In this document: in pieces, positions 20,038 through 30,481 of the stretch
Numbering within the stretch: position 1 is the stretch's first letter
Layout: the number at the start of each line of letters is the position of its first letter
Made by a program: the position numbers and the translations under genes
Notes under the pieces: generated by a model
Seen by the model: the letters and a program-made list of their open reading frames with translations, nothing else
What the model was told of the DNA's origin: nothing
The model's database searches: none
Origin: Micropterus salmoides
Taxonomy: Eukaryota > Chordata > Actinopteri > Centrarchiformes > Centrarchidae
NCBI RefSeq assembly: GCF_014851395.1
Contig: NW_024040485.1
Location: 1,666,365-1,730,364 of the forward strand
DNA length: 64,000 nucleotides
Direction of reading: 5' to 3'

Positions 20038-21349
20038 TGATATGATGATTGAAAATCAGGATATCTCATTGATATTGAAGGTTAATAAATTGAATTGATC
20101 TTCCGATTGTAAAATACATAATATGGTTAAAGTACGGAGAATTAGGGTAAAGGTTAAATAACTGTGCAAAAGGTCACTAAGTTTGGGTGAAGACATCATG
20201 ACTATGAGTCACTGGGAGAGAAGGGTCAGGAAGGGGAAATCAAATGGCCAAATAAGGACATCTCTGGCCAACTGAATTTAAGGATGAACAAGCTATGTGA
20301 CAGTAGTCACATGGACAGAAAAAGGGTGGTGGCTGATTTGACAAAGAAACTCAGCTACGGAGTAGGATATATAAAGAGGAGTCAGAGAGAGATCGGGGTT
20401 ATTCCTCGGCAGACCTCAGAGGCTTCGGACTCGGAGCAAGACCATCAATGCACCGGACCAAGAGCCCAAGACAAGAGACGGGAATTTGAACAGCAAACAA
20501 CTAGAGAACACTTTGGAGATTTCTTCAGGCGACTTCAAGAGATCGAGCCACAGAGGGTAACCACAACATCCAAATCAACTGAAGAATCATTGGACTCTGA
20601 AGATTTTCTCTTACTCAAGCTGCAACGAAGACTGAAGACTTTTGAAAGCAATTTGAGGGCTTTGGACAAAGCCTCAGGTCTCCACCAGAGTCTACAGCCC
20701 AGCAGTGGAGGAGGGATTTTCACCGCGGACCAATCCTTCTCCTTCCTTTCTCTCCAAAAAGAAGACATCAAAAATACTCAAGCTCAGCTATCACAATCAG
20801 GTTTTGAATGTTAAAGATTTTATCAGTTTACTTAGGTTTTAATCAGTTTTAAGTTGTATGCCTGCCCTTGCTTAATTTTGCAATAAAATATATAATCACT
20901 GCATTTAAAGTACAAGTATTAGACATTGAATTTATTTCTTTACTAAGGCAGTAATTGATAAGGTAAAGTGTGTTTAACATATTTAAGGTTCTTATAGGTT
21001 GCTCTAGCCAACGAAATTAACTTATCCTTGGGACCTATTTTCCTGGCCACTAAACACAATCCTAGCAACTATACCAAGTGCACTGATCAATGAGAAGAGA
21101 GCTGTCGTTAACGGGTATGGCTGGGGTGGTATTTGGCTCTAGGGCTATTCAGTCAGGTGCCATTTCAGAGTAAGCAGGGTAGGCGTTCGGAAGAAGACAG
21201 TTAGAAGCTAGGCGAATCTCTTCGACACCAGCTTAAACAGTCCTCAGTTATACCTAATAGGGTAATACCCATAGGCCTAGAGGATCGGACCCTTTAAGAC
21301 GGAGAGATGGTCCAGTACCTCCTGAACAGGGGTAACTCGGGATCAAACA
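20038..21349 (+). repeat. 3' LTR
   Basis: 1312 bp. It carries the same TATA box (20368-20376) and AATAAA (20882-20887) as the left LTR, the empty SINE site at 20155-20161, and an 18-bp addition around 20836-20855 relative to the left LTR. After AAACA at 21349 sequence identity with the left LTR stops, which sets the right edge of the element. Confidence 0.88.
20284..20814 (+). CDS. Open reading frame inside the 3' LTR (copy of 18117-18647)
   Basis: The 176-codon frame is retained intact. Against the left copy I count by eye four amino-acid differences (Asp/His at 9, Gly/Glu near 67, Lys/Gln and Cys/Ser near 150) and about two silent ones, with no frameshift or stop. That ratio gives no sign of selection to preserve the protein. 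The TATA box again falls inside the frame, so translation from LTR-driven RNA is doubtful. Function unknown. Confidence 0.25.
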   Translation: MNKLCDSSHMDRKRVVADLTKKLSYGVGYIKRSQREIGVIPRQTSEASDSEQDHQCTGPRAQDKRREFEQQTTREHFGDFFRRLQEIEPQRVTTTSKSTEESLDSEDFLLLKLQRRLKTFESNLRALDKASGLHQSLQPSSGGGIFTADQSFSFLSLQKEDIKNTQAQLSQSGFEC

Positions 21350-21805
21350 GTAGTCTGGAATTGAGTCTTTGGATCAATAATTAATTTAATTCCAGATCGT
21401 TTAACGGCTGGCTCAAAACCGCAACAAAAAAGAACAGTACAATGACACAAACTGCATTAAAAGGTACCATTACTTTCATTTTAAACTAACAAACAACTTA
21501 ATATTCAAATAATCATATGAAGTGTGATAATCAGTAATATGCATGCTTGAAGGAATGTTGTGTGGTGAAAGAAACAAAAATAACGAGGAGCGTGGAGCAT
21601 AGGGAACAGGGTTTCCCTCCTCTCTAGCCCTCCCTTTGCAGAACATGAGATGCACTTTTATCCTGGAGAACACCGGGCCCAGGTGGCTCCAACAACGGAT
21701 GATTTTAACCACGCCTACTGACATCTGCAACACAGAACACAAAAGAGACAGACATCCCAGCAGCTGAAAGATAGGGATTTCACAGTATGTTCCTGTGGGG
21801 AGGCA
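21350..21805. other. Unassigned sequence between LTR element and L1 piece
   Basis: No gene. An 88-codon minus-strand frame (21476-21742) has no recognisable motif. It includes a GC-rich stretch around 21590-21690. Confidence 0.35.
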
Positions 21806-22260
21806 GCATGGACAGCTTCTAATGGTTTTTTATTTTTTGTTGTAGCTTTCTTTTTTTGTATGATGAGTGTGATTATTTTAACTCACATAACTGCTTTTGC
21901 TGGCTCCCAAATAAACACACGGTGAGATTTCTGGCAGGTCATTAGTTTCCATAAATATTGCCCACTCCTTTTTCATATAACAAAAATAAAATCTAGGTAT
22001 TTATGTAATGATGTATTAAGTCTCCAGTTTCTAGTTGGTGGTGTGACTCTTTTTTTTGAGTGATATAATCCGGTGCATGATCACTGATAGTGATAGGGTG
22101 AATCACTATCATAATTGAGCTGCTAACCAAAAAATAGTCTAGGGGAGAATATATGTGCTGGACTGGTTGAAAGAAGGTATATTCTCTGAGAGTAGTGGAT
22201 TTGGCTTTCCCCAGCCAGCTTTGACAGGTCACATGATGAATGATGAAACTAACCACACAG
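21806..22260 (-). pseudogene. L1-type LINE endonuclease C-terminus and linker
   Basis: Minus-strand translation gives TTLREYTFFQPVQHIYSPLD and YFLVSSSIM, then ITISDHAP (the conserved SDH box of APE-type endonuclease), then NWRLNTSLHKYLDFI, SGQYLWKLMTCQKSH and FIWEPAKAVM. These match, in order, the last part of an L1-clade endonuclease and the following linker. A deletion or frame change has removed residues between DHAP and NWRLN. Upstream endonuclease motifs are absent. Confidence 0.82.
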
Positions 22261-22417
22261 CCATGACAACCTTAAACTTAGTGATAAAAGTGGTGATATT
22301 CCAAACCCAGTTTCCACTGGCAGTTTGATGAAACTGTCTATTTCAGAAGGCAAGCCCTGAGGTCAGAAACAAGGCAACAGATGGATGGCTAAACTGCAGA
22401 AGGCCTTAAAACAGAAG

Positions 22418-22465
<48 letters not shown>

Positions 22466-22895
22466 CATCTCCAGCAGGCTAACTAAGTGGTCTTTCTTCC
22501 ACCCACCCTAGGGGCTCTCTATTCCTGCTGTTTCACCCCTCTGGCATGTACCCACCCACACCCACACTCCAAACAGCTATCAGATTGAAGATTATCCATT
22601 TCCAAAGTCAACAGATGTGAACCAATTGAGGATGGATTGCTCTTTCTTTCCAGCTCTTTCACATGTGTAATGCAATAAGGGATGCACACAGGGTGATGTA
22701 TAGGCCCATTACTAGATTTTTTAAACAGTAATCTGCAACAACTCTTATATAGTCAAAATTGTTTTCTTACCCCAAAATTACATTTTGGTCTTTAAAAAGT
22801 ATTACTAGAATGAAAATCTAACCATTTTCAGTGCATCTTGAGCATAGCATAAAGACAAGTCATCAGGGAGGCTTTTAAAGCTAAAATGAAAACAT
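22261..22895. other. No gene; contains a CA microsatellite
   Basis: Apart from the CA repeat at 22419-22464, nothing recognised. Confidence 0.45.
22419..22464 (+). repeat. (CA)23 microsatellite
   Basis: Uninterrupted CA dinucleotide run of about 46 bp. Confidence 0.98.
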
Positions 22896-24051
22896 TTAAA
22901 GGGACTATATGTAAGTTTTTCAATGAAATTAATCAAATTTTCATTGTCTTATTGTCAATGTTACAGCTGGTAACAATGTTAAAGCGTGGGGTACTTCCGG
23001 TCAGCTCAGAGGCATTGCGAGGCTACCCAGCCAACCAATCCCAGAGCTTACGGTCCACAAAGACTCGAGGTGTAGTTACATTTTTGAGGAGGTGCATGTC
23101 AGGCGATTTGACGCAGAACACCATTAAACAACTGGCTCACAGCAAAACAGGCTCTACGTAAGGATACAAAACAACCATAAAGGTTTATGTGCTGAAGCCC
23201 ATCAGACCAAACAGGTTCAGATGATGTCGAGTAAGAACAAAGTGAGCATTAGTAAAGCTGGAGAAACGCAGAGAAAGTCACGTTAGCTCGCAGGCTAACG
23301 CCGAGCAATTGCTAATGTTATCCGGTGCAAAGTTATATAACGTTAGCTTTCCATATTACTTCACCAACTAACGCGACCCGTGTTACTATCCTGTGTACCA
23401 CTGTTGATTTAGCCTGCAAGAAAGGATGTAACAGTAAAAAGCAAATGTGGAGCATTATAATATTCAGTCCAGCTCACCAACCGTTTCATTATCATCCAAT
23501 ACATGTAGCTGTGCAGACATTGCTGAGCCTCCGGAGACAGATTCACAGATAGTAAAGATAAGTTAGTTAGTGAAAAGCAGCAGGCGAGCTAACGATGTAG
23601 CACGTTGGCTAAATGCAGTAAATGTAACATTATCATGTTACGAGCATGGATTAGTTCTGCATGCAGCTGACAAAACTATTACTGTAATGTTGCAGTGGGA
23701 GTTTACCTGAGTTTCCAGCTCTGTCTGTTCTCCCTGTCAGATAGCCGCTGTCACTCTTTTTTTGGGAGTATTGTGCCGATATGCGGCTCGCTGCGCTGAA
23801 TGAAAGGTACGGCACCGGTGTTGATCTGCCTCTGAGACGGTAAAATAGAAGTAACAGAGCCTGAACATGTCTGAGTGAAAAGCCACAGCCTGCATGCTGG
23901 TGATCCCGCGTTTATTTCTGTTTGAAAGTGGTTGTGTTTCGGATTATGCTCACTCATGAGTTCAAGCGAGCACGTGTATGAGGACACACCTGGTTGCAAT
24001 CTTAAAACCGCACCGCTAGTGGCCGCTGAAAACTACATAATGCCCCTTTAA
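22896..24051. mobile_element. TTAA-flanked non-autonomous DNA transposon
   Basis: About 1.15 kb bounded by imperfect inverted ends: left TTAAAGGGACTATATGTAAG, right (reverse complement) TTAAAGGGGCATTATGTAGT. TTAA at each edge (22896-22899 and 24048-24051) suggests a TTAA target duplication, as used by piggyBac and Kolobok elements. The interior has CpG-rich promoter-like stretches (22970-23100, 23580-23950) but no transposase; the frame at 22886-23161 is not recognisable. The end sequence belongs to a common fish repeat type. Confidence 0.7.
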
Positions 24052-24053
24052 AA

Positions 24054-24925
24054 TAGTAGATTCGAAAAGGGAGTAATCTTTACTGTGATTATGATCAGTA
24101 GTTTGATGTGAAATACTGTCTTTAAGGAGTTGGGATTTCCCAAGGTTTTTTACATTTTCAAATCACTTCAATGATTTAATGGGAGTCAACACCAACTCTC
24201 ACTATAAACAATATGTATTGGAGCACCAATTTGGGGTTTTACCTCAAACAGGATAGCAATAAAGTGATAAACATGCTAGTAATTAGTAACACACTAGCAC
24301 TAGATGTATATCCAATGTATTGAAGGCTTTTATCTCTCGTCTCAGTCTCTCCTGATGCTTCCTCTTTTAATAACTCAACCTTACCATTTTAAGAGATTAA
24401 ATCCCTGCTGTACTTGACTCCAAGGTCAGGTGCTGTTTTGAATGAATTACAGACTAAGACACCAAACACATCAGCATTAAAATAAATTGGCCTTAAAGTG
24501 CCTGCTAATGGATTTGATCCATATGGTGCTAAACCCCAAAGGCCCTTGAGGGAAAATTTTATGTATATGTGTAGGGTGGGGGATGGGTAGAGGGTGGGGG
24601 ACAGGGAATGGTAAGGATCTCCATGGAGTGCAGCAAACGCGGGGGTTTGTTAAAGCTCCCTTTGATCTGACCAGTGAGAGTGTCCAAGCAAGCAGACAAC
24701 AGCAGGGTGGCTGTTCAGCAGCTGTTCAGCAGATAGAGTGAATCTGTAACACTGACACACTGTTCTGGGTCAGTTTGACAGTTTTGAAGGTGAGACAGTT
24801 GTAGATTTCTGCCTTAATTACCACATTACCCTCAGAATGCCTCCATCATCATTGTCCGGGAAGGCCCATTAGGCGTTTCTTTGGCAGATCATTTCAACTA
24901 GGTTTTATAACAGACGACTGAGGCC
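24054..24925. other. No gene recognised
   Basis: Single-copy looking sequence with a GGGTGGGGGA-rich purine patch at 24570-24605. Nothing recognised. Confidence 0.4.
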
Positions 24926-24930
24926 AAATC

Positions 24931-25422
24931 TGTTATGAGTCTGCAGTTCTCCTCCCCCGAACCCTTGTGTTTATGTTCTCTTCCCTCCCTGTGTCTCCTG
25001 TTAGTCTGTCTTTCTCTCTGTGTTGTCTGGGCGTGGCTTCTCACTCTGGGCATGGCGCTCCGACTCTACCTGCACACCTGATCCACATTCCGCTAATCAA
25101 GACTCTGCAGTATATCAACCCGGTTCTTCACCTCACTCGTCACCTGATCGTCAGCTTACCTCACTGGTATTTGCGCTGCGGCCTACAAAGCTTGAGTTGT
25201 ATATTCTGTTTGTTTCTTGTGAGTTCAACTTACCTTGTCTCTCTGTGCTCAGGATCACTGCCTGCCTGGAGATCCTACCCCTGCCTCGCTCAGCTCACTG
25301 CCTGCCTGGAAATCCACTCGCTGGTCTCCATTCCCTGGTCTGCCCTTTGCGCCGCTCTCACACCCCGTTTTTCAATAAACTTTAAATTTCTGCCGAGTCC
25401 ATTCACCTAGCCTGCCATAACA
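24931..25422 (+). mobile_element. Solo LTR of a Ty3/Gypsy retrotransposon
   Basis: 492 bp starting TGTTATGAGTCTGCAG and ending GCCTGCCATAACA, so the ends are the inverted pair TGTTATG...CATAACA. A TATA-like AGTATATCAA lies near 25108 and AATAAA at 25373-25378, about 45 bp before the end. Flanks AAATC and GAATC match at four of five bases, consistent with a worn 5-bp target duplication. No internal sequence is present on either side, so recombination between two LTRs probably removed it. The open frames of 147 and 121 codons here are C/T-rich LTR sequence, not genes. Confidence 0.85.
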
Positions 25423-25864
25423 GAATCCAAATGTCTGGACTTCTCTACACTTGCAGACTCTTGGACTTTAAGTGTGGGAACATCAAAATATGCCTAGAGT
25501 TTTCCAAATCCACAACTCAGAGACTCCGCTTGTTGTGCAGACAATACCAGACTTTCCTCTTTCTTCCTCCATTTTGCAATCCGCGTCATCAAATCACGTC
25601 GTCTTTACTTGTCCATGACATACATGCGTTGTGTGACAGTAATAATTGTCCATGTGAAACAGTAGGCTGTATATAGTTATATGGACAACCAAATTTGCAT
25701 CGGTGCTTTTAAGTATTTGAGTTAATCGAGTTTCTCAATGAATTGTTTGAGCCCAAAAGGGTTACGGTGGGTATTTTTTAACCTGACTATTTTTCCATGT
25801 TTTTGTGTCTATGTGGCAAATTGGGACAACATTGGTTGAAGTTGGTCTAGTATTTAGCAGTTTT
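25423..25864. other. No feature seen
   Basis: An 81-codon frame at 25431-25676 has no recognisable domain. Nothing else found. Confidence 0.4.
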
Positions 25865-25995
25865 GGACAGTAACATGTTACTGTAATATAATTACTTTCC
25901 CCAGTGACTATTAGTGTAAGGGATTACAATTTCCAAAACAGTAAAAATATTACAGTTACTAATCCAAGGAATGCTGCATTACTGTGTTACGAGAA
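25865..25995. repeat. AGTAACNNGTTACT-type repeat fragment
   Basis: ACAGTAACATGTTACTGTAA, TTACAATTTCC, GTAAAAATATTACAGTTACT: palindromic GTAAC/GTTAC words typical of hAT-derived non-autonomous repeats in fish. A counterpart lies at 27.79-27.90 kb and a short piece at 26470-26495. Confidence 0.5.
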
Positions 25996-27020
25996 TACAC
26001 CATCCTTGATATGAATGCGCAACTGCAGCATTCTACTGTTGATATTTTATTTAGCATTTAGCCATGATGTTTGAATATTCCATATGTCTAGCTTGATATC
26101 TACATCTAATTTATTGAGGCATCTGCTAAAGCAGCAAAGCGATGTGAAACTTATAGAAAGAAACTCTGCCTCTACTGTCAGTGATGTATGCACTCGTCGG
26201 GAGAGAGTGGCATTAAGCAACGTTTTATGTTTTGTGAAAAAACATACTCGTTGCTGCTGTTATGAATATGTTACGTTAAAAAGTCGGTTGAAACTTTCCT
26301 TGTTAAATAAGCTACTGTATATCCATAGCCTATATACAGCATCTGGTTTGAGAAACTACAGTGTTTTTAGTTTGACTGGTTGTTGACGCCTAAGATTATT
26401 GTTTCAGTAAAGTGGAATAATTTCTAAAATGAGTTGCAGGTAGGGAGGTGGGGAGGACTGAAAGTAACGTACTGAGTAATGTAATTCAGGGCTCAAGTTT
26501 TATCAAAAGTTTGGAGTGAGATAACGCGTGTTAGAGGAGGAGCCACTCAAATTCACTCAACACTCAAGTTTTTACTAGCAGTTAAATTTTACCTATAGTT
26601 CATAGTTGACCCGAACAAATAGAAATTATAACAATAGGTAAATCTGATAACAGACTATTTATATAGACTATATCCTTATATTTCAAACATACAAATCATA
26701 AATAAAAACAAATTTGGCCCCAAACGAGCCCACTGAACAGCTGTGCTCAATTTACAATATACACATAGGCCTACAGTAGGATGGCAGAACTATCCAAGCT
26801 GTGTGTAGGCTACACATTTCAGCTTATGAATAGTGTTTTGTGTTGCAATTGTTTGTTGCACATTTTAATGCCTTGATGACAGGGTAGAGGGCTCCCACTT
26901 GAAGCACTGTGGCTCAAGGCCAGCCATTTTCACCATCATGATGGATGATAGCTTTCCATCTAGAGCCTAAATATAGAAAAATATCTCTAGTCGTTTCCTT
27001 AGTTTCAGGTAGCCAAAGCT
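25996..27020. other. No gene recognised
   Basis: The 100-codon frame at 26084-26386 lacks recognisable features. No repeat recognised except a short GTAACGTACTGAGTAATG piece near 26475. Confidence 0.4.
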
Positions 27021-27025
27021 AAGCC

Positions 27026-27905
27026 CAGTGGTGGACAGTATCAAAGTAGTACTATACTTAAAGAAGTGGTATTATGCTTTTTGGCTTTTTCCCTCTTTAT
27101 TGAGTTATAAACCTTTTTTTGGCAATGTAATGTAAGTCCACCCCAAAGGGAGTTCCCATCTACCACAGAAAACACTGCTCTGAACTGCTTGAAAACAGCT
27201 CGTTTGCAGTTCAGCCGCTTCCCTTTCATCCTTGTGACGACACAGGGATGAAAGCTAAATGCGCCTCATATAACGCTCGCCAAGCAGCTATTCCGACACC
27301 CTCAAAAACACCGGTGGAAAAACACAGAGCTTCAGCACACACCTCTCCTCTCCCTTCCAAAGACTAGCTACCCTCCAGGCAGTCAATAGACATAAAGTTG
27401 TTACTGGGATGTAGAGACAGAGCTCAGTTAAAACTTTATGGATGAAAGATACATTTGTTACAGATTCATATCTCACCACTCTGAAACTCTTGCTCCAGCC
27501 AAGCTGGTAGGCAACACCTTCTCTGCTTCTGATTGGCTAGTAGTCCTTAACTAGGGACTGTGCATGTGCAACTCCCAACAAAGATCATTTAGAGACAAGA
27601 TGTATCACTCCATAGCTAAAACGAAGCCTTCAGCACAGGGTGAAAAGAGGAGCTGCAGCAATGGATGCAAGGATGTTATCTCTTAACTTACTTCTCAGCG
27701 TGAGAAATACAAGGTGTGGTGTGTGAGCGTGTGAACTGGCTGAAATGCGTGCAACTCATGGTGAATGCGTGAGGCTTGAGAGCCCTGCATAACTAGTTAC
27801 TTTCAATACCCAGTAATAAGTAAAATAATGAAAAACAATTACTTTTTGAAGGAGTAATACGAATAACTTGTTACAATTTCTGAATAACTTTACCTACACT
27901 GGTAT
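27026..27905. mobile_element. hAT-like repeat shell holding an inserted non-autonomous element
   Basis: Outer ends CCAGTGGTGGACAGTATCAA (27028) and, inverted, CCAGTGTAGGTAAAGTTATT (27903) resemble the CCAGTGTTGG... termini of a common fish hAT-type repeat; the right shell (27785-27905) is full of TAACTTGTTAC-like words. Between them, from about 27055, lies a different repeat related to the one at 46.09-46.85 kb. Confidence 0.45.
27055..27690 (+). repeat. Non-autonomous DNA element (GGTATTATGCTTTTTGGC type), copy 1
   Basis: Begins GTGGTATTATGCTTTTTGGC and continues CCCCAAAGGGAGTTCCCATC, CACAGAAAACACTGCTCTGA, AACACCGGTGGAAAAACACA, TACCCTCCAGGCAGTCAATA, CTTCTGATTGGCTAGTAGT, CACTCCATAGCTAAAACGAA. 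The same order of blocks recurs at 46.09-46.75 kb. Non-coding; a 3' terminus is not visible here, so the copy is truncated on the right. Confidence 0.75.
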
Positions 27906-28285
27906 TGAGTGAGCATTCTGCTGTCATCAGCAGTGAAACAGGGCTGCAACATAATCCCTGTCAAATTACATCCACTAAAGTGCTTGTTTTTGTCACTGAC
28001 AGGCTCATATTGACAATATTATGGAAAGGATCGTCAAAGCCACCAGACTCCCTCAATGAAAATAGTACTTTTACCTGCATGTCATATTTTTGGTTTTGTG
28101 TTAGTATTTCATAACCTGTGTTGGACTGATTTATGTTTTTTCTAAATCCTTGCCTGTCTAATCACCTCCCAGTAAGCCTGTTGTCTCTATTCTATTGTGT
28201 ATATGCATTATTGAACTGCATCTCTAAATAGTGTTCACTGAAAATCTAAAAACAAAGAAAAGGAAAACAGTACAATTAAAGTTAC
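27906..28285. other. No feature seen
   Basis: Nothing recognised. The frame at 27905-28114 shows no domain. Confidence 0.4.
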
Positions 28286-28289
28286 AGTG

Positions 28290-29800
28290 CAGTGTAAGTT
28301 ATCAATCTACAGCTTTAAATTTGATTTAACTAAAGGCAGTGGTAAAAAGAAAAGTCTTTGATTGATTTAAAAGAACTGAGTTTCAGCCGATTTGCTGTTT
28401 TCTGAGAGTTTGTTCCAGATATATGGAGCTTCTCCATGTTTAGTTTTGACTCTGCACACTGAAAGCAGACATGTCCCAGATGACCTGAGAGGTCTGGATG
28501 GTTCATAATGTAGCAGAAGATCAGAAATATATTTTGGCCCTAAATCATTCATTCAGTACCAACAGAAGTACTTTGAAATCAATTCTCTGACAGTCAGGAA
28601 GCCAGTGTAAAAACCTCAGAACTGGAGTGATATGATCCACTTTTTTGGTCTTAGTGAGGACTCGAGCAGCAGGTTCTGAATCAGCTGCAGCTGTCTGATT
28701 TTTTAGGGAGCCCTGTAAAGACACCATTACAGTAGTCGAGATGACTGAAGATAAATGCATGGATAAGTTTTTCCAGATCCTGCTGAGACATAAGTCTATT
28801 AATCCTTGAAATATTCTTCAGTAGGCTTACTTTGTAATTGTCTTGTGGCTGCTTAAATTCAGGTCTGAGTCCATGACTATACCAAGATTTCTGGCTTGGT
28901 TTGTGGTTTTTAACATTGCAGACTGATGCTGAGCGCAGACTTTTAATTGTTCTTTCTTGGCTCCAAACACAATAACTTAAGTTTTATCCTTGTTTAATTG
29001 AAGAAAATTCTGGCACATCCAATTGTTAATTTGTTCAATACAGTTACTCAGCATCTGTATGGGATCTTAGTCCCCTGGTGATATGGTTATGTAAATTCTT
29101 GTGTCATCTGCATAATTATGGTAACATACAGTATGTTTTTGTTTTTCATAATCTGAGCCAGTGGAAGCATGTAGATGTTAAACAGAAGAGGCCCCAGAAT
29201 CGAGCCTTGAGGAATTCCACAAGTAATTTAGTTAGCTGAGATGTGTGATTACCTATAGACGCAAAGTAGTCCAAAGTAGGATTCAAACCAGTTTAGTACT
29301 GTGCCAGAGAGTCCCACCTCTGTCTGTTATGGACGACCGTGTCAAAAGCGTGTCAGTACTGTGGTGTGGGCGAAATCCTGATAGAAGACACCAAAACAGT
29401 TATTTAGTGCCAAGAAAGCACTAAGCTGTTGAAAAACGTGGCATTTCTCCATGGAGATCTTTACTTACTGGTGTAATGGCATCAATTACATTTGTAACTT
29501 TAGAATTGCTCAAAGACTAAAATAGCACTGAGTGTGTGGAAGAGAAAGCCTGAATAAATATTTCACTGGTGTTTTCAGTGATATGCTGTTTTGTGATTAC
29601 CTCAGTTTGAATATTTGTGTGAAAGGAGATAGCCCCTCTCAAAGAAAACATAAGAATGATCAGACAGACCAGACAGATCAGTCACCATAATCTTAGAAAT
29701 GTTCAGACCTCTGGAGATGACTTAAGTCCAAGGTGTGCCCCCTGACATTTAAGCTAAATTTAGTTTGTTAAAAACATTATCTGACCCACTTTATGTAGTG
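28290..29800 (-). pseudogene. L2-type LINE relic: linker, reverse transcriptase and C-terminal region
   Basis: Minus-strand LINE pol, read right to left. Around 29190-29220: GIPQGSILGPLLFNIYMLPL (motif B). Around 29090-29115: NYADDTRIYITISPGD (catalytic YADD box, with a stop just after). Then NWMCQNFLQLNKDKT, ARNLGIVMDSDLNLSSH, LTKTKKVDHITPVLRFLHWL and PDCQRIDFKVLLLVLNE (28760-28545), and finally SRPLRSSGTCLLSV and GEAPYIWNKLSENSKSAETQ (28552-28367). Sequence from 29340 to 29800 follows the antisense of the upstream linker of this family but is badly broken. Many stops and indels; dead. The first strongly conserved Asp motif is lost near 29330-29380. Confidence 0.85.
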
Positions 29801-30480
29801 GCTGACAAGGTGACAAAGGAATTGAGAAGGCTACCAGCACACCGGGCCCCGGCTTGTCCTGGGAAGAGTCATGAGTGCCATTTTCCCCTGGACCCAGTAC
29901 ATATATCAGTTAGAGCTTGCTGTATTTTGTAAACCAATAACTGTGCGTACTGTGCTTTTATCAGGTTGACGAGACAGAGGGAAATTCTGACTTAAAGCCA
30001 GTGGTGGAAGTGGATGGTGAGGGGGGTTTAGGGGAGAGAAGGTGCGGGGAGTAAGTTTGGTCCCAGCACTAACCAACTCTTTCATGTGTGAACTCTAACA
30101 GGGGGAGGAGGGAGAAAGGGTGTCTGGAGATAAGGGTAACCTGGATGGGGATTGGGGGGCTGAAGATGGTGGATCCTCATTTTTAGTGAGGGAGCTGGAG
30201 ACTCTTCCTCTTGACTCTAACTAATGTCTGCCATGATCAGAGCTCTCTTCTGGTGCTGTGGTGGCTCTCCTTCAAGGTTTCTGGCGTGTTGTGTTATGTC
30301 TTCTTCTTGTTTTGATTCCTCTTGTCCTTGGCAGACAGAACAGATGAGCGACGCAGAAAGTAAAACAGATTGGAGCTGAACAATTTTACTCCTGACTTGT
30401 GTAGCAGACCTAAAAATTTTAGTTATGCATTTTAATAAATTTATGAGAATTGATACCCAATTATGAATTAATATTCATAA
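29801..30480. other. Possible upstream LINE sequence, otherwise unassigned
   Basis: Lies where the 5' part of the minus-strand LINE would continue. GC-rich and purine-rich (GGGGAGAGAAGGTGCGGGGA) but no protein match is convincing. Confidence 0.3.
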
Positions 30481-30481
30481 A

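Larger units (their letters stand above)
17573..21349 (+). mobile_element. Endogenous LTR element with long LTRs and very short interior
   Basis: Two direct repeats (17573-19166 and 20038-21349) begin TGATATGATGATTGA and end AAACA/TAACA, i.e. TG...CA. By eye they differ at only a few percent of sites apart from one SINE insertion and an 18-bp length change. Immediately after the left repeat is a lysine-tRNA-type primer-binding site. The interior is only about 870 bp and encodes no gag, protease, polymerase or integrase that I recognise, so the copy is non-autonomous. No clear polypurine tract abuts the right LTR (a purine run lies ~25-40 bp upstream at 19998-20014) and flanking bases (TAAACA; GTAGTC) do not form a target duplication. 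Confidence 0.85.

Noticed and set aside
24967..25410. 147- and 121-codon plus-strand frames rich in Leu, Ser and Pro
   Set aside because: They lie inside the solo LTR; C/T-rich LTR sequence yields such frames by composition.
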